This document shows, one piece after another, positions 21,710 through 33,802 of a DNA stretch of 64,000 nt. Each line of letters begins with the position of its first letter. Position 1 is the stretch's first letter. Made by a program: the position numbers and the translations under genes. Source of the stretch: Chlorocebus sabaeus (lineage: Eukaryota; Chordata; Mammalia; Primates; Cercopithecidae); assembly GCF_047675955.1 (NCBI RefSeq), contig NC_132911.1, positions 81,359,208-81,423,207 of the forward strand, given 5' to 3'. A model generated the notes under the pieces. That model was not told the origin of the DNA, did not search any database, and saw only the letters and a program-made list of their open reading frames with translations.

Positions 21710-23730
21710 AGTGTGAAAACGGACTAATACAGAAAATTGGTACCAGAAGTGGGGCTCTCCTATGAAGATAACGGGAAGTGTGGAGGCAACTTTGGAACTG
21801 GGTAACAGGCAGAGATTGGAACAATTTGGAGGGCTCAGGAGAAGACAGAAAGATGCAGGAAAGTTTGGAACTTTCTAGAGACTTGTTGAATGGTTTTGAC
21901 CAAAATGCTGATCGTAATATGGAAAATGAAATTCAGGCTGAGATGGTCTCAGATGGAGAGGAAGAACTTATTAGGAACTGGAGTAAAGGTCACTCTTGCT
22001 ACGCTTTAGCAGGGAGACTGGTGGCATTGTGCCCCTGCTCTAAGGATCTGTAGAACTTTGAACTTGAGAGGCATAATTTAGGGTATCTGTTGGAAGACAT
22101 TTCTAAGCAGCAAAGTGTTGAAAAAGTGTCCTGGCTGTTCATAAAATTCTATGCTCATTAGCATTAGCAAAGGGAACCTACATTTATAAATGAGGCATAG
22201 CATAAAAGTTTGGGAAATTTGCAGTCTGATTATGTCGTAGAGGAAAAAAAAAAAAAAAGCATTTTCTGTGGAGAAATTCAAGCCAGCTACAGAAATTTGC
22301 ATGAGTAAAGAGGAGCCAAATGTTAACAGTCAAAACAATGGAAAAAATGCCTGCAGGGCATTTCGGAGAATTCACAGCAGTCCCTCCCATCACAGGCCCA
22401 GAGAACTAGGAGGGAAATATGGTTTCATGGGCCAGGCCTAGGGCCCTGCTGCTCTGTGCAGCTTTGAGACATGGTGCCTTGCAGTCCCAGTCCCTCTAGC
22501 TCCAACCGTACTAAAAGGTGCGGTACTAAATCTCGGCCCGTTGCTTCAGAGGGTGCAAGCCCTAAGCCTTGGCGGTTTCCACACGGTGTTGGTCCTATGG
22601 ATGCACAGAAGACAAGAGTTGAGCTTTGGGATTATCCGTGTACATTTCAGAGGATGTATGGAAATACCTGAATGTCCAGGCAGAAATCTCCGGCAGGGGC
22701 AGAGCTCTCGTGGAGAACCTCTTTTAGGGGAATACAGTGTGGGGTTACCACACAGAATCTCCACTGATGTACTGCCTAGTGGAACTGCGAGAAGAGAGCC
22801 ACCATCCTACAGACCCCAGGATGGTAGATGGACCAACAGCTTCCCATGTTCCTGGGAAAGCTGTAGGCATTCAACGCCAGCCCATGAAAGCAGCTGTGGG
22901 GGAATATATCATGCAGAGGCATGGAAAAGAGCTGCCCGAGGCCTTGGGAGCCCACCCCTTGCATCAACGTGACCTGGATGTAATGCGAGACATCAAGTCA
23001 AAGAAGATTGTTTTTGGAGCTTGAAGACTTAATAACTGCTCTGCTAGGTTTTGGACTTGCATGGGGCCTGTAGCCCCTTCGTTCTGGCTGATTTCTCCCT
23101 TTTGCAATGGGATTACTTACCCAATGCCTGTACCTCCATTGTAAATTGGAAGTAACTAACTTGCTTTTGATTTTACAGGCTCATAGGCAGAAGGGACTTG
23201 CTGTGTCTTAGATGAGACTTTGGACTTGAACTTTCGAGTTAATGCTGGAATGAGTTAAGCCTTTGGGGGACTATTGAGAAGGTATGATTTGTTTTGAAAA
23301 GAGAAGGACATGAGATTTGGGAGGGTCAAAGGCAGAATTATATGGTTTGGCTTTGTGTTCCCACCCAAACCTCATGTTGAACTGTAATCCCCAACTGTCA
23401 GGGACTGGAGCTATTGGGAGGTGATTGACTCATGGTGGTGGATTTTCCTCTCGTTTTTCTTGTGATAGTGAGTTAGTTCTCATGAGATCTGGTTGTTTAA
23501 ATGTGTACAGCACATCCGCCTTTGTTCTTTCTCTCTCTTTCTCCTGTTTCACCATCTATAACACATACTTATTTCCCCTTCGCCTTCCGTCATGATTGTA
23601 ACTTTTCTGAGGCCTCCCAGTCATAATTCCTGTTAAGCCTGTGGAATTGTGAATCAATTAAACCTCTTTTCTTTATAAATTACCCAGACTCAAATAATTC
23701 TTTATAGCAGTGTGACAACAAATTAATACA
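21708..23730 (+). mobile_element. THE1 (ERVL-MaLR) retrotransposon lacking its 5' LTR
   Basis: Only the last ~24 bp of the 5' LTR remain (GTGTGAAAACGGACTAATAC, 21711-21730). The internal region begins AAAATTGGTACCAGAAGTGGGG and runs about 1.6 kb to 23337, full length for THE1. The 3' LTR follows. MaLR internal regions carry only a decayed gag-like coding stretch. Here the longest frames (91 codons at 21778-22053; 143 at 22541-22972) are broken remnants. This element class is ancient, fixed and non-infectious, and it encodes no envelope. Confidence 0.9.
23338..23730 (+). repeat. THE1 3' LTR
   Basis: It begins at 23338 with TTATATGGTTTGGC (the family start TGATATGG, with the second base changed) and ends with AATTAATACA at 23721-23730. 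The interior shows the polyadenylation-signal context CAATTAAACCTCTTTTCTTT and TTACCCAGACTC. The length of 393 bp is slightly above the usual THE1 LTR. THE1 LTRs can act as alternative promoters in primates; nothing here shows that this one does. Confidence 0.88.
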
Positions 23731-24372
23731 TCATTCTACCACTGATGGGCATTTAGGTTGATTCCATGTTTTGCTATTGTGAATAGTGCTACAATGAAAA
23801 TACATGTTCCTGAGTCTTTATGACATAATGATTTACATTCCTCTGGGTATATACCCAGTGAGGGGATTGCTGCCTCGAATAGTAGTTCTGTCTTTAGCAA
23901 TTTGGGTAGTCATCACACTGTTTTCCACAACTGTTGAACTAATTTACACTCGCAACAAGAGTGTATAAGCATTCCCTTTTCTCTGCAACCTCTTCAGCAT
24001 TGGTTACTTTTTTACTTTTTAATAACAGAAGATTAAAATTGGACCCCTTCCTTTAAACGCATACAAAAATAAACTCAATATAGATTAAAGATTTAAATGT
24101 AAAACCCAAACCTATAAAACCCCTGCAAGACAACATAGGCAATATCATTCTGGACATAGGAAGTGGCAAAGATTTTGACAAAAACACCAAAAGCAACTGC
24201 AACAAAAACAAAAATTGACAATTGGGATCAGATTGAATGAAAGAGTTCCTGCACAGCAAAATAAACTATTAACAGAGTAAAAAGACAGACTACAGAATGG
24301 TAGAAAATATTTGAAACTATGCATCTGACACAGGTTTACTATCCAGCATCTATAAGAATCTTAAATTTACCG
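23731..24372 (-). repeat. L1 fragment with 5' inversion, minus-oriented
   Basis: 23731-24028 is antisense ORF2 ('CTGATGGGCATTTAGGTTGA', 'GGGTATATACCCAGTGAGG'), roughly codons 1215 to 1135. 24029-24372 is sense ORF2 ('GGACATAGGAAGTGGCAAAG', 'AGAGTTCCTGCACAGCAAAA'), roughly codons 950-1055. Read on the minus strand this is an inverted upstream segment followed by a sense downstream segment, as in twin priming, with about 80 codons lost at the junction. The L1 3' end is missing because the sequence abuts the THE1 LTR. Confidence 0.75.
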
Positions 24373-24564
24373 GAACAGAACTTATTTTTAACTTCTTACC
24401 AGACGTTATGTTAGCAAAGTTAAAACATGTTCAAAAACCAAGTCTATGCTACTATATAGAACATACTACTGATCTGAATTTCCCTTTTCAGTTAATGGTA
24501 TCACCATGCACCAAAACAAACCGTTCAAGTACTATGAGTTGTATTAGGATTCATTCTCAAATGC

Positions 24565-24800
24565 AAAGAGTATGACCTTGGAATCGAACACACCTGGCTT
24601 CAAATAGGGCATCTCCATTTCCTTGCCGTTTGACCTTGGACAAATTAAATAACCTGCAAGAGTTCTATTTTCTATTTGTAAAATAGAAATAAATATGTGT
24701 ATCACACAAGGCTATTACCAGGATTAAATGGTGTAACATATGTAAAACACCTGACAGAGTGCTGGGCATATAAAACATGTATGCTTCATAAATATACAGC
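24565..24800 (+). repeat. MIR SINE, sense
   Basis: A nearly complete MIR: 'GACCTTGGAATCGAACACAC', 'TTTGACCTTGGACAAATTAA', 'TATTTGTAAAATAGAAATAA', 'TTACCAGGATTAAATGGTGT' and 'GACAGAGTGCTGGGCATATA' occur in order. Confidence 0.92.
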
Positions 24801-25199
24801 AACTCATTTTTTTTCCCTCTCATTTCAAATAGATTAACAGATCCTTTTGATCTGTGGCTGAAATCTTTTATGAGTCTTTTCTTTCTTTCCAGTCTCTTGG
24901 AATAATTATTATTAATTTTTTTCTCATAACATTTTTCCAGAACAGATCAATATCTCTTTCCTAGTTCTCTTTTAGTAATCTCTCTTATCCAATCCATTCT
25001 CTAAATTTCTACAAAATAGCTTTCTAAAACATAGGTCTGATTCTGGTGTTCACTTTTAGTACTTTATATTTTTCCTTTATAAGTATGTAACTCCGTATCT
25101 TTTGGTTCTAATTTGCATAATATGTTAATATAAGTGCATCACAAGTGGTACAAGTATCCTTCTTCACCTTCTAACCTTGCATTTTTGGGGCCCATACCT
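24801..25199. other. Unassigned AT-rich sequence
   Basis: Pyrimidine-rich sequence with no recognised gene. It may be an extension of the old L1 block to its right. Confidence 0.35.
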
Positions 25200-28100
25200 T
25201 CTTAGGTACAAAAAACTCTCATTTATTGATAGTTATGTTCATAGCACATTTCAAAAATATGCAGCAAGGTATTTCTCTTTTTCTGTTGGTAAATATTTAC
25301 GTGTACTTTGACCATTCTAGTATATTTTTTCATATATGTATGTATAATTATATAGATACACAAAGTTTTATAGACATTAAAGTTTTATGTATATATGTGT
25401 GTGTATATATATATAAAACTTTGTAACCACCACCCAAAACAAGGTATAGAATAGTTCCAATATTGCAGAAGGCCACTATTAACCCATCCCCTGAGAAAAC
25501 AATTCTGATTTCTATCACTATATATTTATGTTCTTGAACTGCACAGATATCAATTCACTCTTTTGGATGTAGCATCTTTTCCTAACTATTGTGTCTATAA
25601 GACTCATCTATGTTCCGCACATACAGTTCTCCCACCCCATTATATAAACGAGATACTCAAGAGCAGTAAAAGGAGAATGAAATATAATTTATGTCATTTT
25701 CAAAACGTATTTATCCATTATACTCTTGAGGTACCTTTTTATTATTTCCAGTTTCATTCTATTAAGAAAAAAAACTTTATAAAATGAAGATTTACACTAC
25801 TTTCTTTTCAGATTTTACCTAAGGGTGAAATTGCTATATCATAAAATAGTACATGTTTAATAGATACTCTCTATACCAGCTTTTTCAAAGTGGCTACTAA
25901 TCTATACACGTAGCAGAAATTTATGACAGTTTCAGTTGCTTCACAACCTCGGAAATACTTGATATTCTGGTTGCCGTTCTGCTAAGTCTGTAGCGACATC
26001 ACATTATGGTTGCACTTTCCATTTCACTGATAACTAACATTTTAAAGTATCTTTTCATATATGATTATTAGTATTTGAATATCCTTCTTTCAAAAGTGAC
26101 TTTTCAATATTTTACCCGTAATTGTATTAGGTCTGTTTTTAAAAAATTATAAGGCTTTTTATATAGTCTAGAGTGAATCATTAGTTGAATATATATTTTG
26201 CTAATATATTCACTAAATTTGTGGCTTATTTTTCCCTCTTAATGTATTATTTTATAGTTTTAAATTTTCATAAAGTACAAAAACAGTCATTAGTTTTTGT
26301 TTGTTATTTGTGGTGTTATACTGCTTAATGCATTAAGTTCATAAAATATTTTGTTTCCTTTTTTTAAGTTTTATTGGTTTAGATTTTGCATTTATTTCTA
26401 TGATATGATGCATCTGGAATTAATTTCTGTCTATGGTGTGATGTAGGGTCAAGGTCCATGTTTTCCATATGGTTATTTAATTGAGCCACCATCATTTATT
26501 GAAAAAATAATCATTTCCCCCACTGAATTACGGAAGTGGCTTTGTCATAAATTAGGTTACTGTATATATTTGTGTCTGTTCTGAAATCTGTATTCCCTGC
26601 CATTGAAATATTTATTTATCTTTGTGCCCATATCACAATGTACAAACTGCTATATTTTAAAAATAAGTTTCGCAACTCGTAGTGTAAATATTCCAGTTTG
26701 TACTTTTTGAGATTACTTTCCCGTTATAGACTCTAGGTCTTTTGAATTTTAACATGCATTTTGAAACCAGTTTGCCAATATATTTTTAAAATCCATTGGA
26801 GTGATATTGGAATTTCATTGAAGTTAAAATAGAATTTTGTGACAATCGACTTAATAATTGAGACTTCCAATCTAAAGACATTGCTATACATTTACTTAAG
26901 TCATTTAATTTATTAGTTTTCTCTGTGGAAATTTTATGCATCTTTTGTTAAAATTATTCCTTGTTACTTGGAGATTATTGATGTGAATGTAAATGGCATT
27001 GTTTTTAACTTAATATTCTTGTTTTTCTTTTTCCTAGTTACATAGGAATATAATTGATTTTTCTACATTGGTATACATAGAGCTATCTAGCTAAATTTTC
27101 TTATTAATTGCAGTAATTTATCGATAGTTCATTCAGATATTTTTATACAATCACATGCTTTTAAAAAATAATGGCAGTTTTACTTTTCTATCCCAATATT
27201 CATAATTTCTGTTACTTTTTCTTGCCTTATTGCACTGGATAGAACTCCTAAAGCAATTGTAATCATTGCTATCTCATCTCAAACTGACATACAAAGCATT
27301 TGATTAATTATAATTTTTCTCTGGTTGCATTTTTGACACTACTTATCATATTAATGGCTTTTTATTTCTTTTTAATTGATAAATGTGTCATAAATACATT
27401 TTGAGTTTTATTAAATGGTTATTTATAGTCTATTGATAAGATTGTATTGCCTGTCTTTATTCGCTTTAATATAGTCAATAACTGCCAGGTGTGGTGGCTC
27501 ATGACTGTAATCTCATCACTTTGTGAGGCAAGCTAGGTGGATCACATGAGGTCAGGAGTTCAAGACCAGCACGGCCAACATGGTGAAACCCTGTTTCTAG
27601 TAGAAATACAAAAATTAGCTGGACATGGTGCAGCATGCCTGTAATTCCAGCTCAGGAGGCTGAGGCAGGAGAATCACTTGAACCTGGGAGATGGAGGTTG
27701 CAGTGAGCTGAGATCATGCCACTGCACTCCACCTGGGAAACAGAGTGAGATTCCATCTCAAAATAATAATAATTAATAATAATAATATAGTTAATAACAT
27801 CAATGTTAAGCCAAACTTTTCATATATCACTAGGTATAATTTATTGATATTTTGTTTAGGAATTTTACATAATAGATATTGACTTACATTTGATTTTCCT
27901 GAATGGTCCTACCATGTATTGCTATCAAAATCTGAAGTCTTCATAAAAGAAATTGGGAAGATTTTTATTTGTTCCTATTCTCTAAAATAATTTGTATGTT
28001 TTGTTTTTTAATATTTGGTGGACCTTGGGTGAATTTCACCTGGGAGTAGAATTTTTCTTGGAAAGTATTTTTATTATGAATTATTTTTAGACACATAGGA

Positions 28101-28310
28101 CTCTTTAGTTCCTCTCCTTCCCTCTGTTTTTATCAATTTATTTTTTAAGAAATACTTCTGTAAGAGGAAATAAATTCCTTCCATAAGAACTTATTCGTCT
28201 TGTCTAACTATGATTTTGTTTCCTTCACCTAAATATTAGATTTCTTAGATCAAATTATTTATTAGTTATAGTATTGTATCTTCCTAAGATGTTTTATTTA
28301 CTTATTTAAT
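25200..28310 (-). repeat. Very old L1 (L1M class), antisense
   Basis: The plus strand shows reverse-complement L1 text with heavy divergence. It starts at a 3' UTR-like end ('CACCACCCAAAACAAGGTAT', 25429 onward). ORF2-derived phrases follow, such as GGGTGAAATTGCTATATCAT (position-equivalent of GGGATTGCTGGATCAAATG), 'TCAAGGTCCATGTTTTCCAT', and 'TTTCACCTGGGAGTAGAATT'. Coding capacity is gone. The Alu at 27483-27783 is inserted in it. Boundaries are approximate. Confidence 0.65.
27468..27798 (+). mobile_element. Alu SINE with target-site duplication, inside old L1
   Basis: A sense Alu body lies at about 27483-27783 (GCCAGGTGTGGTGGCTCATG through an (AAT)n-rich tail). A 15-bp duplication AATATAGTYAATAAC at 27468-27482 and 27784-27798 carries one transition. 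Deletions in the middle ('CCAGCTCAGGAGG') and diverged CpGs suggest an older S/J copy. Confidence 0.95.
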
Positions 28311-28313
28311 GGA

Positions 28314-28660
28314 CACTGTTAACGTGGCCCTTAACAATTGTTATGCATTCTGAGAAATGTGTTGTTATGTGATTTTATCATCGTGTGATTATCATAGATT
28401 GCCATACAAAAACCTAGGGGATATAGCCTCCTACACACCTATGATATAGGTACAGCCTATTGCTCCTAGGCTAAAAACTTGTACAGCATGTTATTGTACT
28501 GAATACAGTAGACAATTGTAACACAATGGTAACTGTAAGTATATCTAAACATATTTAAACATAGAAAAGGTATAGTAAAAATATGGTATTATAATTTCAT
28601 GGGACCATGTTGTATATCTGATCCATAGTTGATAGAAACATTGTTAAGTGGCCATGACTG
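28314..28660 (+). mobile_element. Tigger3-like DNA transposon, nonautonomous, copy 1
   Basis: The text includes 'TTCTGAGAAATGTGTTGTTA', 'TACAGCCTATTGCTCCTAGG', 'AATTGTAACACAATGGTAAC' and 'ATAGAAAAGGTATAGTAAAA', and it ends CATGACTG at 28660. I associate this with the Tigger3 group of Tc1-mariner elements. A second copy is at 63403-63739. There is no coding region. Confidence 0.7.
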
Positions 28661-28774
28661 TTCTTATTTTTTATTTATTTACTAACTTTACCAATTAACT
28701 TTGGACATGAATAATTATAACTTAATCAATTATTTTATGAGTATGGAGGCAATATTACAATGAATGTGGTCTTT

Positions 28775-29990
28775 TCGTCAAGTAAAAATTGTTATATTTA
28801 TCATGTACAACATGATTTGACATATGTATACATTATGAAATTGTTCATTTGAACTAATTAACATAGTATTATCTCAAATTATTTCTCCTATTTAACTAAG
28901 ATTTTGTATTCCTTGACCAGCACCCCTGCCAGATCCCTGATATGGGGATCCCCAAATTCCTGATAGCCTCTAGTACCTAGAATTCTACTCTTCAGTTCTG
29001 TGTTCAGCTTTTTTAGACTCCACATATAAGTGAGATCATGAGGTATTTGTCTTTGTCTTCATGGATTACTGCACTTACCGTAATGTCCTCCAGGTTCATC
29101 CATGCTGTTGCAAATGACAAGAATTCCTTTTTTAAGGTAGAATAATATTTTATTGTGTATAATATCCATTCATTCATTCATGGACACTTAGGTTGATTTC
29201 ATATCTTGGCTCTTGTGAATAGTGCTGCAATAAACATGGAAGTACAGATGTTTCCTCAAGATGCTGGTTTCATTTCCTTTGGACATATACCCAGTAGTGT
29301 GGTGGCTGGATCCTATGGTAATTCTGCTTTTAATTTATAAGGAATCTGTATACTGTTTTTCATAATAGCTGAACCAAGATATATTCTCATCAGCATTGCA
29401 TGACTGTTTCCCTTTCTTCACATCCTTACAGGTATTTGTTATTTTCTATATTTTTATTATAGCCATTCTAATTAAGATGATATAGTGAAATCAGATTGTG
29501 CTTTTAATTTGTATATTTCTGATGACTAGTGATATTAAGCTCCTTTGTCATATACCAGTTGGTCATTGTATGCATTCTTTAGAGAAATGCCTATTCAGAC
29601 CCATTGCTCATTTTAAAATTGTGTTATGTGTATTCTTGATAATGAGTTGTTTGAGTTTCTTATGTATTTTGGATATTAAACCTTTATTGGATGTGTCGTT
29701 TGTAAATATTTTCTCCCATGTGATAGGCTGTCTTTTCACTCTGCTGATTGTTTACTTTGCTGTGCAAAGGCTTTTTAGCTTGATATAATCTTATTTGCCA
29801 ATTTTTGCTTTTGTTGCCTGCTTTTTGGTACCATATTCTGAAATTAGTTTCCCAAACAAATGTCATAGAGCTTTGCTTTTCTGTTTTTTCTAGTAATTTT
29901 ACAATTTCAACTGGGGGTTCATCCCGAATTCCCTAGGATCATTTAAAATGTTCTTAGTATCTGCAGAAACTTCTGTTTTCTATTTCTATT
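28775..29990 (-). repeat. L1 (L1MA/L1MB type) 3' part, antisense
   Basis: From left to right the plus strand carries the reverse complement of a mammalian L1 3' UTR ('TATGTATACATTATGAAATTG', 'CTAATTAACATAGTATTATC'). The end of ORF2 follows ('GAATAGTGCTGCAATAAACA', 'ACATATACCCAGTAGTGTGG', 'TTTTCTCCCATGTGATAGG'). The match fades at about 29860-29990. It is 5'-truncated and non-coding; the 96-codon plus-strand frame at 29498-29788 is antisense. Confidence 0.8.
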
Positions 29991-29999
29991 TTATTTTAT

Positions 30000-30250
30000 T
30001 AAAAAAATTGACATATAATAATTGTACATATTTATGAGGTGCATAGTGATGTTTCATTACATATAATGTACAGTGATCAGATCAATGTAATTAGCATATT
30101 TATAATCTCAAATATTTATTACTTTTTTGTGTTTGAAATATCCAATGTCTTACTTTTAGCTATTTAAAACTATATAATAGATCATCGTTAACTATAGTCA
30201 TTCTATATTGGTATGGAACACTAGAATTTATTCCTCCTGTCTAGCTATAG
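30000..30250 (-). repeat. Second L1MA-type 3' UTR, antisense
   Basis: 'GACATATAATAATTGTACAT', 'TTAACTATAGTCATTCTATA' and 'CACTAGAATTTATTCCTCCT' are the reverse complement of an L1MA 3' UTR. It is distinct from the copy that ends just upstream. Confidence 0.75.
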
Positions 30251-30630
30251 TTTCATGTCCTTTAATAAATCTCTAATTCTAATTCATTGCTAATTTTATT
30301 CATACTGGTAATTTAATTTGTATTTTCTCTTTCAAACTTTTTCTTACTTTTTCTTGCTAGAATTTATTGATTTATTTTTTCATAGAAAATCCTCTGTGCT
30401 GATTTTTTCTATTGCAAGTTTTAAAAAGTTATTTATTCTTGTTCCTGTATTAAATATTTTTTCATTTTTCTTCTGTATTTAAGTTTCTATTCTCTTTATA
30501 GTCTTATTGTTTTCAAACTTTTATTATTTTCAAGCTTTTATTATTTTTAACTTTCCTCTTTTCTAGTATATATTACACATTTTCTTTAGAGAGCTACCTT
30601 TCACATATTTTGACATGACATATCTTTATT
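30251..30630 (-). repeat. Degenerate L1 ORF2 fragment, antisense
   Basis: Pyrimidine-rich text with faint resemblance to the reverse complement of the N-terminal half of L1 ORF2. It is probably the truncated body of the L1 whose 3' UTR lies at 30000-30250, with an internal deletion. Confidence 0.4.
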
Positions 30631-30634
30631 ATTA

Positions 30635-30860
30635 TTCACTTTCTATGGGTTAAATAGTGTTACCCCCTCGACTCACCTCCAGCGTAATGGTATTTGGAGA
30701 TGAGGGCTTTGGGAGATAATTAGATTTAGATAAGACTATGAAAGTGAAGTTCTCGTGATGAGAATTGTACCCTTATAAGAAAAGAAATCAATACAATGAG
30801 GAGTCTCTCTTGGCTCTAAGGCAATCACAGCTAGCCTTTTCTCTTCCTTGTCTTTGCTTC
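30635..30860 (+). repeat. MLT1-like LTR fragment
   Basis: 'CTATGGGTTAAATAGTGTTA', 'AATGGTATTTGGAGATGAGG', 'GCTTTGGGAGATAATTAGAT' and 'GAATTGTACCCTTATAAGA' follow the order of MLT1-type LTRs. Partial and diverged. Confidence 0.55.
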
Positions 30861-32100
30861 TATGCTACCATCTCAAGTTTCTATGATTTAGAGGATCTTT
30901 ATCAGTTTCTAGCTGAATTCCAGTGTTCTCTCTTAGTACTCTGTTTGGCATGTGATTATCTACTTATTGTTTTGGTCTTTCTTTGTGGAGGAGGCCAGTG
31001 GCTATTTTGATGACTTGCCCTGGGCAGCCACGGTTTGTGAAAGATGCTCTTGCTCCAGCCCCTGCATCCCCAGTATGGGCTACTTTTTATAATAAAGAAA
31101 GGTCAACTCATAAAAAGGAACCAGTAGACCAAAGGACAGACACAGAAGCAAACTTAAACGGAATAGAATTGAATACTAATTAAGGCAGGGCAACAGGTAA
31201 CTGGATTTCAGAATTACTATATATCGGTGAAGTATAATGTGCCTCCCATTCTCCCTATCTTTGAATGAGAGTATCTATCCCTCCCTGTATCATCACTGGG
31301 GAACAGATAACTGGTCTCTTGGATAAAACTAGCTATTGATGGAATGAATACACATAGACACACATGCATATGGTTATATATAATACACAAATATATCTGC
31401 GTGTGTATATATACATACATAAATATATTGCATTATAAGTTTATGAAGATATTTCCAATTTTAACTCAGAACTAAATTGATTTATATAATAAATGTGAAT
31501 ACTATTATTTACATAATAAATGTTATACAATATACTAACATACTATGTTACATCAGTATTTCTTCCCTTGAACATTGTGAATATTGGTTTTATAGGTGGA
31601 GAGAACAATAGATTTAGAATGTCATTGTATTAGTCTTTTTGTTTTACACAGACAGCAAACTAATGACTGTTGGATCTTCTTTTTCTCTGTCTTATATAGG
31701 TTAATTTCTGTCAAATATTTTATCTTTTTCTTCATTTCTTATGAATTTTAAATTGTGACTTCTTTTTTATGGGTTATTACCATTACAGCATTGTCAGTTA
31801 TGTTTTTTGTTCTTAGTTTCCTTCTAGTTTAATTTTCATTACTGATTTTTTCTCTTTTTTCCTTTACAACTCTTATAAAGTTATATTTCTTTAATTTTAA
31901 TTCTTATAAAATTATAATTCTTTATAATTCTATAACATAAATTTTAAGTTATATTATCATATTTTGGGGTTCTTCTGGTTTTGGTTTACGTTATTTCTTT
32001 CTTATAGCACTATCTTAGCCTTTTTATTGGTTTTGGAAAAATAGTTTACCGTTTTAAAATCTGTTTTACTTTGTATGAGAAAATGAAAATAGCTAGTTTA
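30861..32100. other. Unassigned sequence
   Basis: No gene was recognised. The 81- and 66-codon frames at 30765-31183 lack motifs. A short (TA/CATA)n tract lies at about 31372-31425. 31750-32040 is very T-rich. Confidence 0.4.
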
Positions 32101-33120
32101 TTTTTTGTAAATTTTTTTATTTCCATAGGTTATTGGGGAACAGGTGGTGTTTGTTTACATGAGTAAGTTCTTTAGCAGTAATTTGTGAGCTTTTGGTGTA
32201 ACCATCATTCTAGCTGTATACATTGTCCCCAATTTGTAGAGTTTTATCCCTCACCCTCTTCCCACGCTTTCCCCCTAAGTCCCCAAAGTCTATTGTGTCA
32301 TTCTTATGCCTTTGCATCCTCATAGCTTAGCTTCCACTTATGAGTGAGAATATATGATGTTTGATTTTCCATTCCTGAGTTACTTCACTTAGAATAATAG
32401 TCTCCAATCTCATCCAGGCCACTGTAAATGACATTAATTCATTCCTTTTTATGGCTGAGTAGTATTTCATCATATAAATATACTACAATTTCTTTATCCA
32501 TGCGTTGATTTATGTGCTTTTGGGTGGATTCCACATATTGGCAATTGCTATAAACATGTGTGTGCAAGTATCTTTTTTGTATAGTGACTTATTTTCCTCT
32601 GGGTAGATACCCAGTAGTGGGACTGCTGGATCAAATGGTAGTTCTACTTTTGTTTCTTTAAGGTATCTCCACATTGTTGTCCATATTGGTTGTACTAGTT
32701 TACATTCCCACCAACAGTGTAGACATGTTCCCTTTCCACTGCATCCACACAAACATCTATTATTTTTTTGATTTTTTGATTATGGCCATTCTTGCAGGTG
32801 TAAGGTGGTATTGTGTTGAGGTTTTGATTTGCATTTCACTGATCATCAATGATGTTGAGCATTTTTTCATATGTTTTTTGGTCATTTGTATATCTTCTTT
32901 TGAGAATTGTCTATTCATGTCCTTAGCCCATTTATAATGGGATTGTTTGTTCTTTCCTGGCAATTTGTTTGAGTTTGTTGTAGATTCTGCATATTATTCC
33001 TTTGTCAGATGTATAGATTGTGAAGATTTTCTCCCACTCTGTGGGTTGTCTGTTTACTCTGCTGACTGTTCCTTTAGCCATGCAAAAGCTCTTTAGTTTA
33101 ATTAAGTCCCAGCTATTATT

Positions 33121-33462
33121 CTTTGTTTTCTTTTTGTTGTTGTTGTTGTTTATTTGTTTGTTTGAGACGGAGTCTTGCTCTATAGCCCAGGCTGGAGTGC
33201 AGTGGCACAATCTCTGCACACTGCAAGCTCTGACCCCCAGGTTCATGCCATTCTCCTGCCTCAGTCTCCCAAGTAGCTGTTACTACAGGTGCCCACCACC
33301 ACGCCCGGCTAATTTTTTTGTATTTTTAGTAGAGATGGGGTTTCACCATATTAGCCAGGATGGTCTCGATCTCCTGACCTCGTGATCCACCCTCCTTGGC
33401 CTCCTAAAGTGCTGGGATTACAGGCATGAGCCACCAACTGCCCCCAGCCAACTCTTTGTTTT
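33121..33462 (-). mobile_element. Alu SINE inserted in the old L1, antisense
   Basis: Reverse-complement Alu from a (TTG)n/T-rich tail (33130-33163) and GAGACGGAGTCTTGCTCTAT to the 5' end CCCCCAGCC near 33449. A CTTTGTTTT duplication lies at 33121-33129 and 33453-33461. It splits the host L1 ORF2 and is younger than it. The 121-codon frame 33020-33385 is an antisense L1/Alu read-through. Confidence 0.93.
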
Positions 33463-33710
33463 TATAGCATTTGCTTTGGGATTCTTGGTCATGGAATCCT
33501 TGCCTAAGCCATTGTCTAGAAAGGTTTTCCAATGTTATCTTCTAGAATTTTTATAAGTTCAGGTCTTAGATTTAAGTCCTTGATCCATCTTGAGCTGATT
33601 TTTTGTATAGGTGAGAGATGAGGATCTAGTTTTATTCTCCTACATGTGGCTTGCCAATTACCCAGACATCATTTGTTGATGAGGGCATCCTTTCCTCACT
33701 TTATTTTTTT

Positions 33711-33802
33711 TTGCTTCATTGAAGATCAGTTGCTTTATTGAAGATCAAGAGCAATAAAGTTGTTTGCTTCATTGAAGATCAGTTTCTTTATTGAAGATCA
33801 GT
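33711..33802. repeat. Internal duplication in the old L1, period ~53 bp
   Basis: The block TTGCTTCATTGAAGATCAG plus a TTTATTGAAGATCA half-copy appears at 33711 and again at 33764, giving four related GAAGATCA units. L1 carries this segment once. Confidence 0.8.

Noticed and set aside
22541..22972. 143-codon frame in the THE1 internal region
   Set aside because: It is part of the decayed MaLR internal sequence. THE1 elements lack intact coding genes, so it is not an independent gene.
33020..33385. 121-codon plus-strand frame
   Set aside because: Antisense translation of an old L1 running into an antisense Alu.
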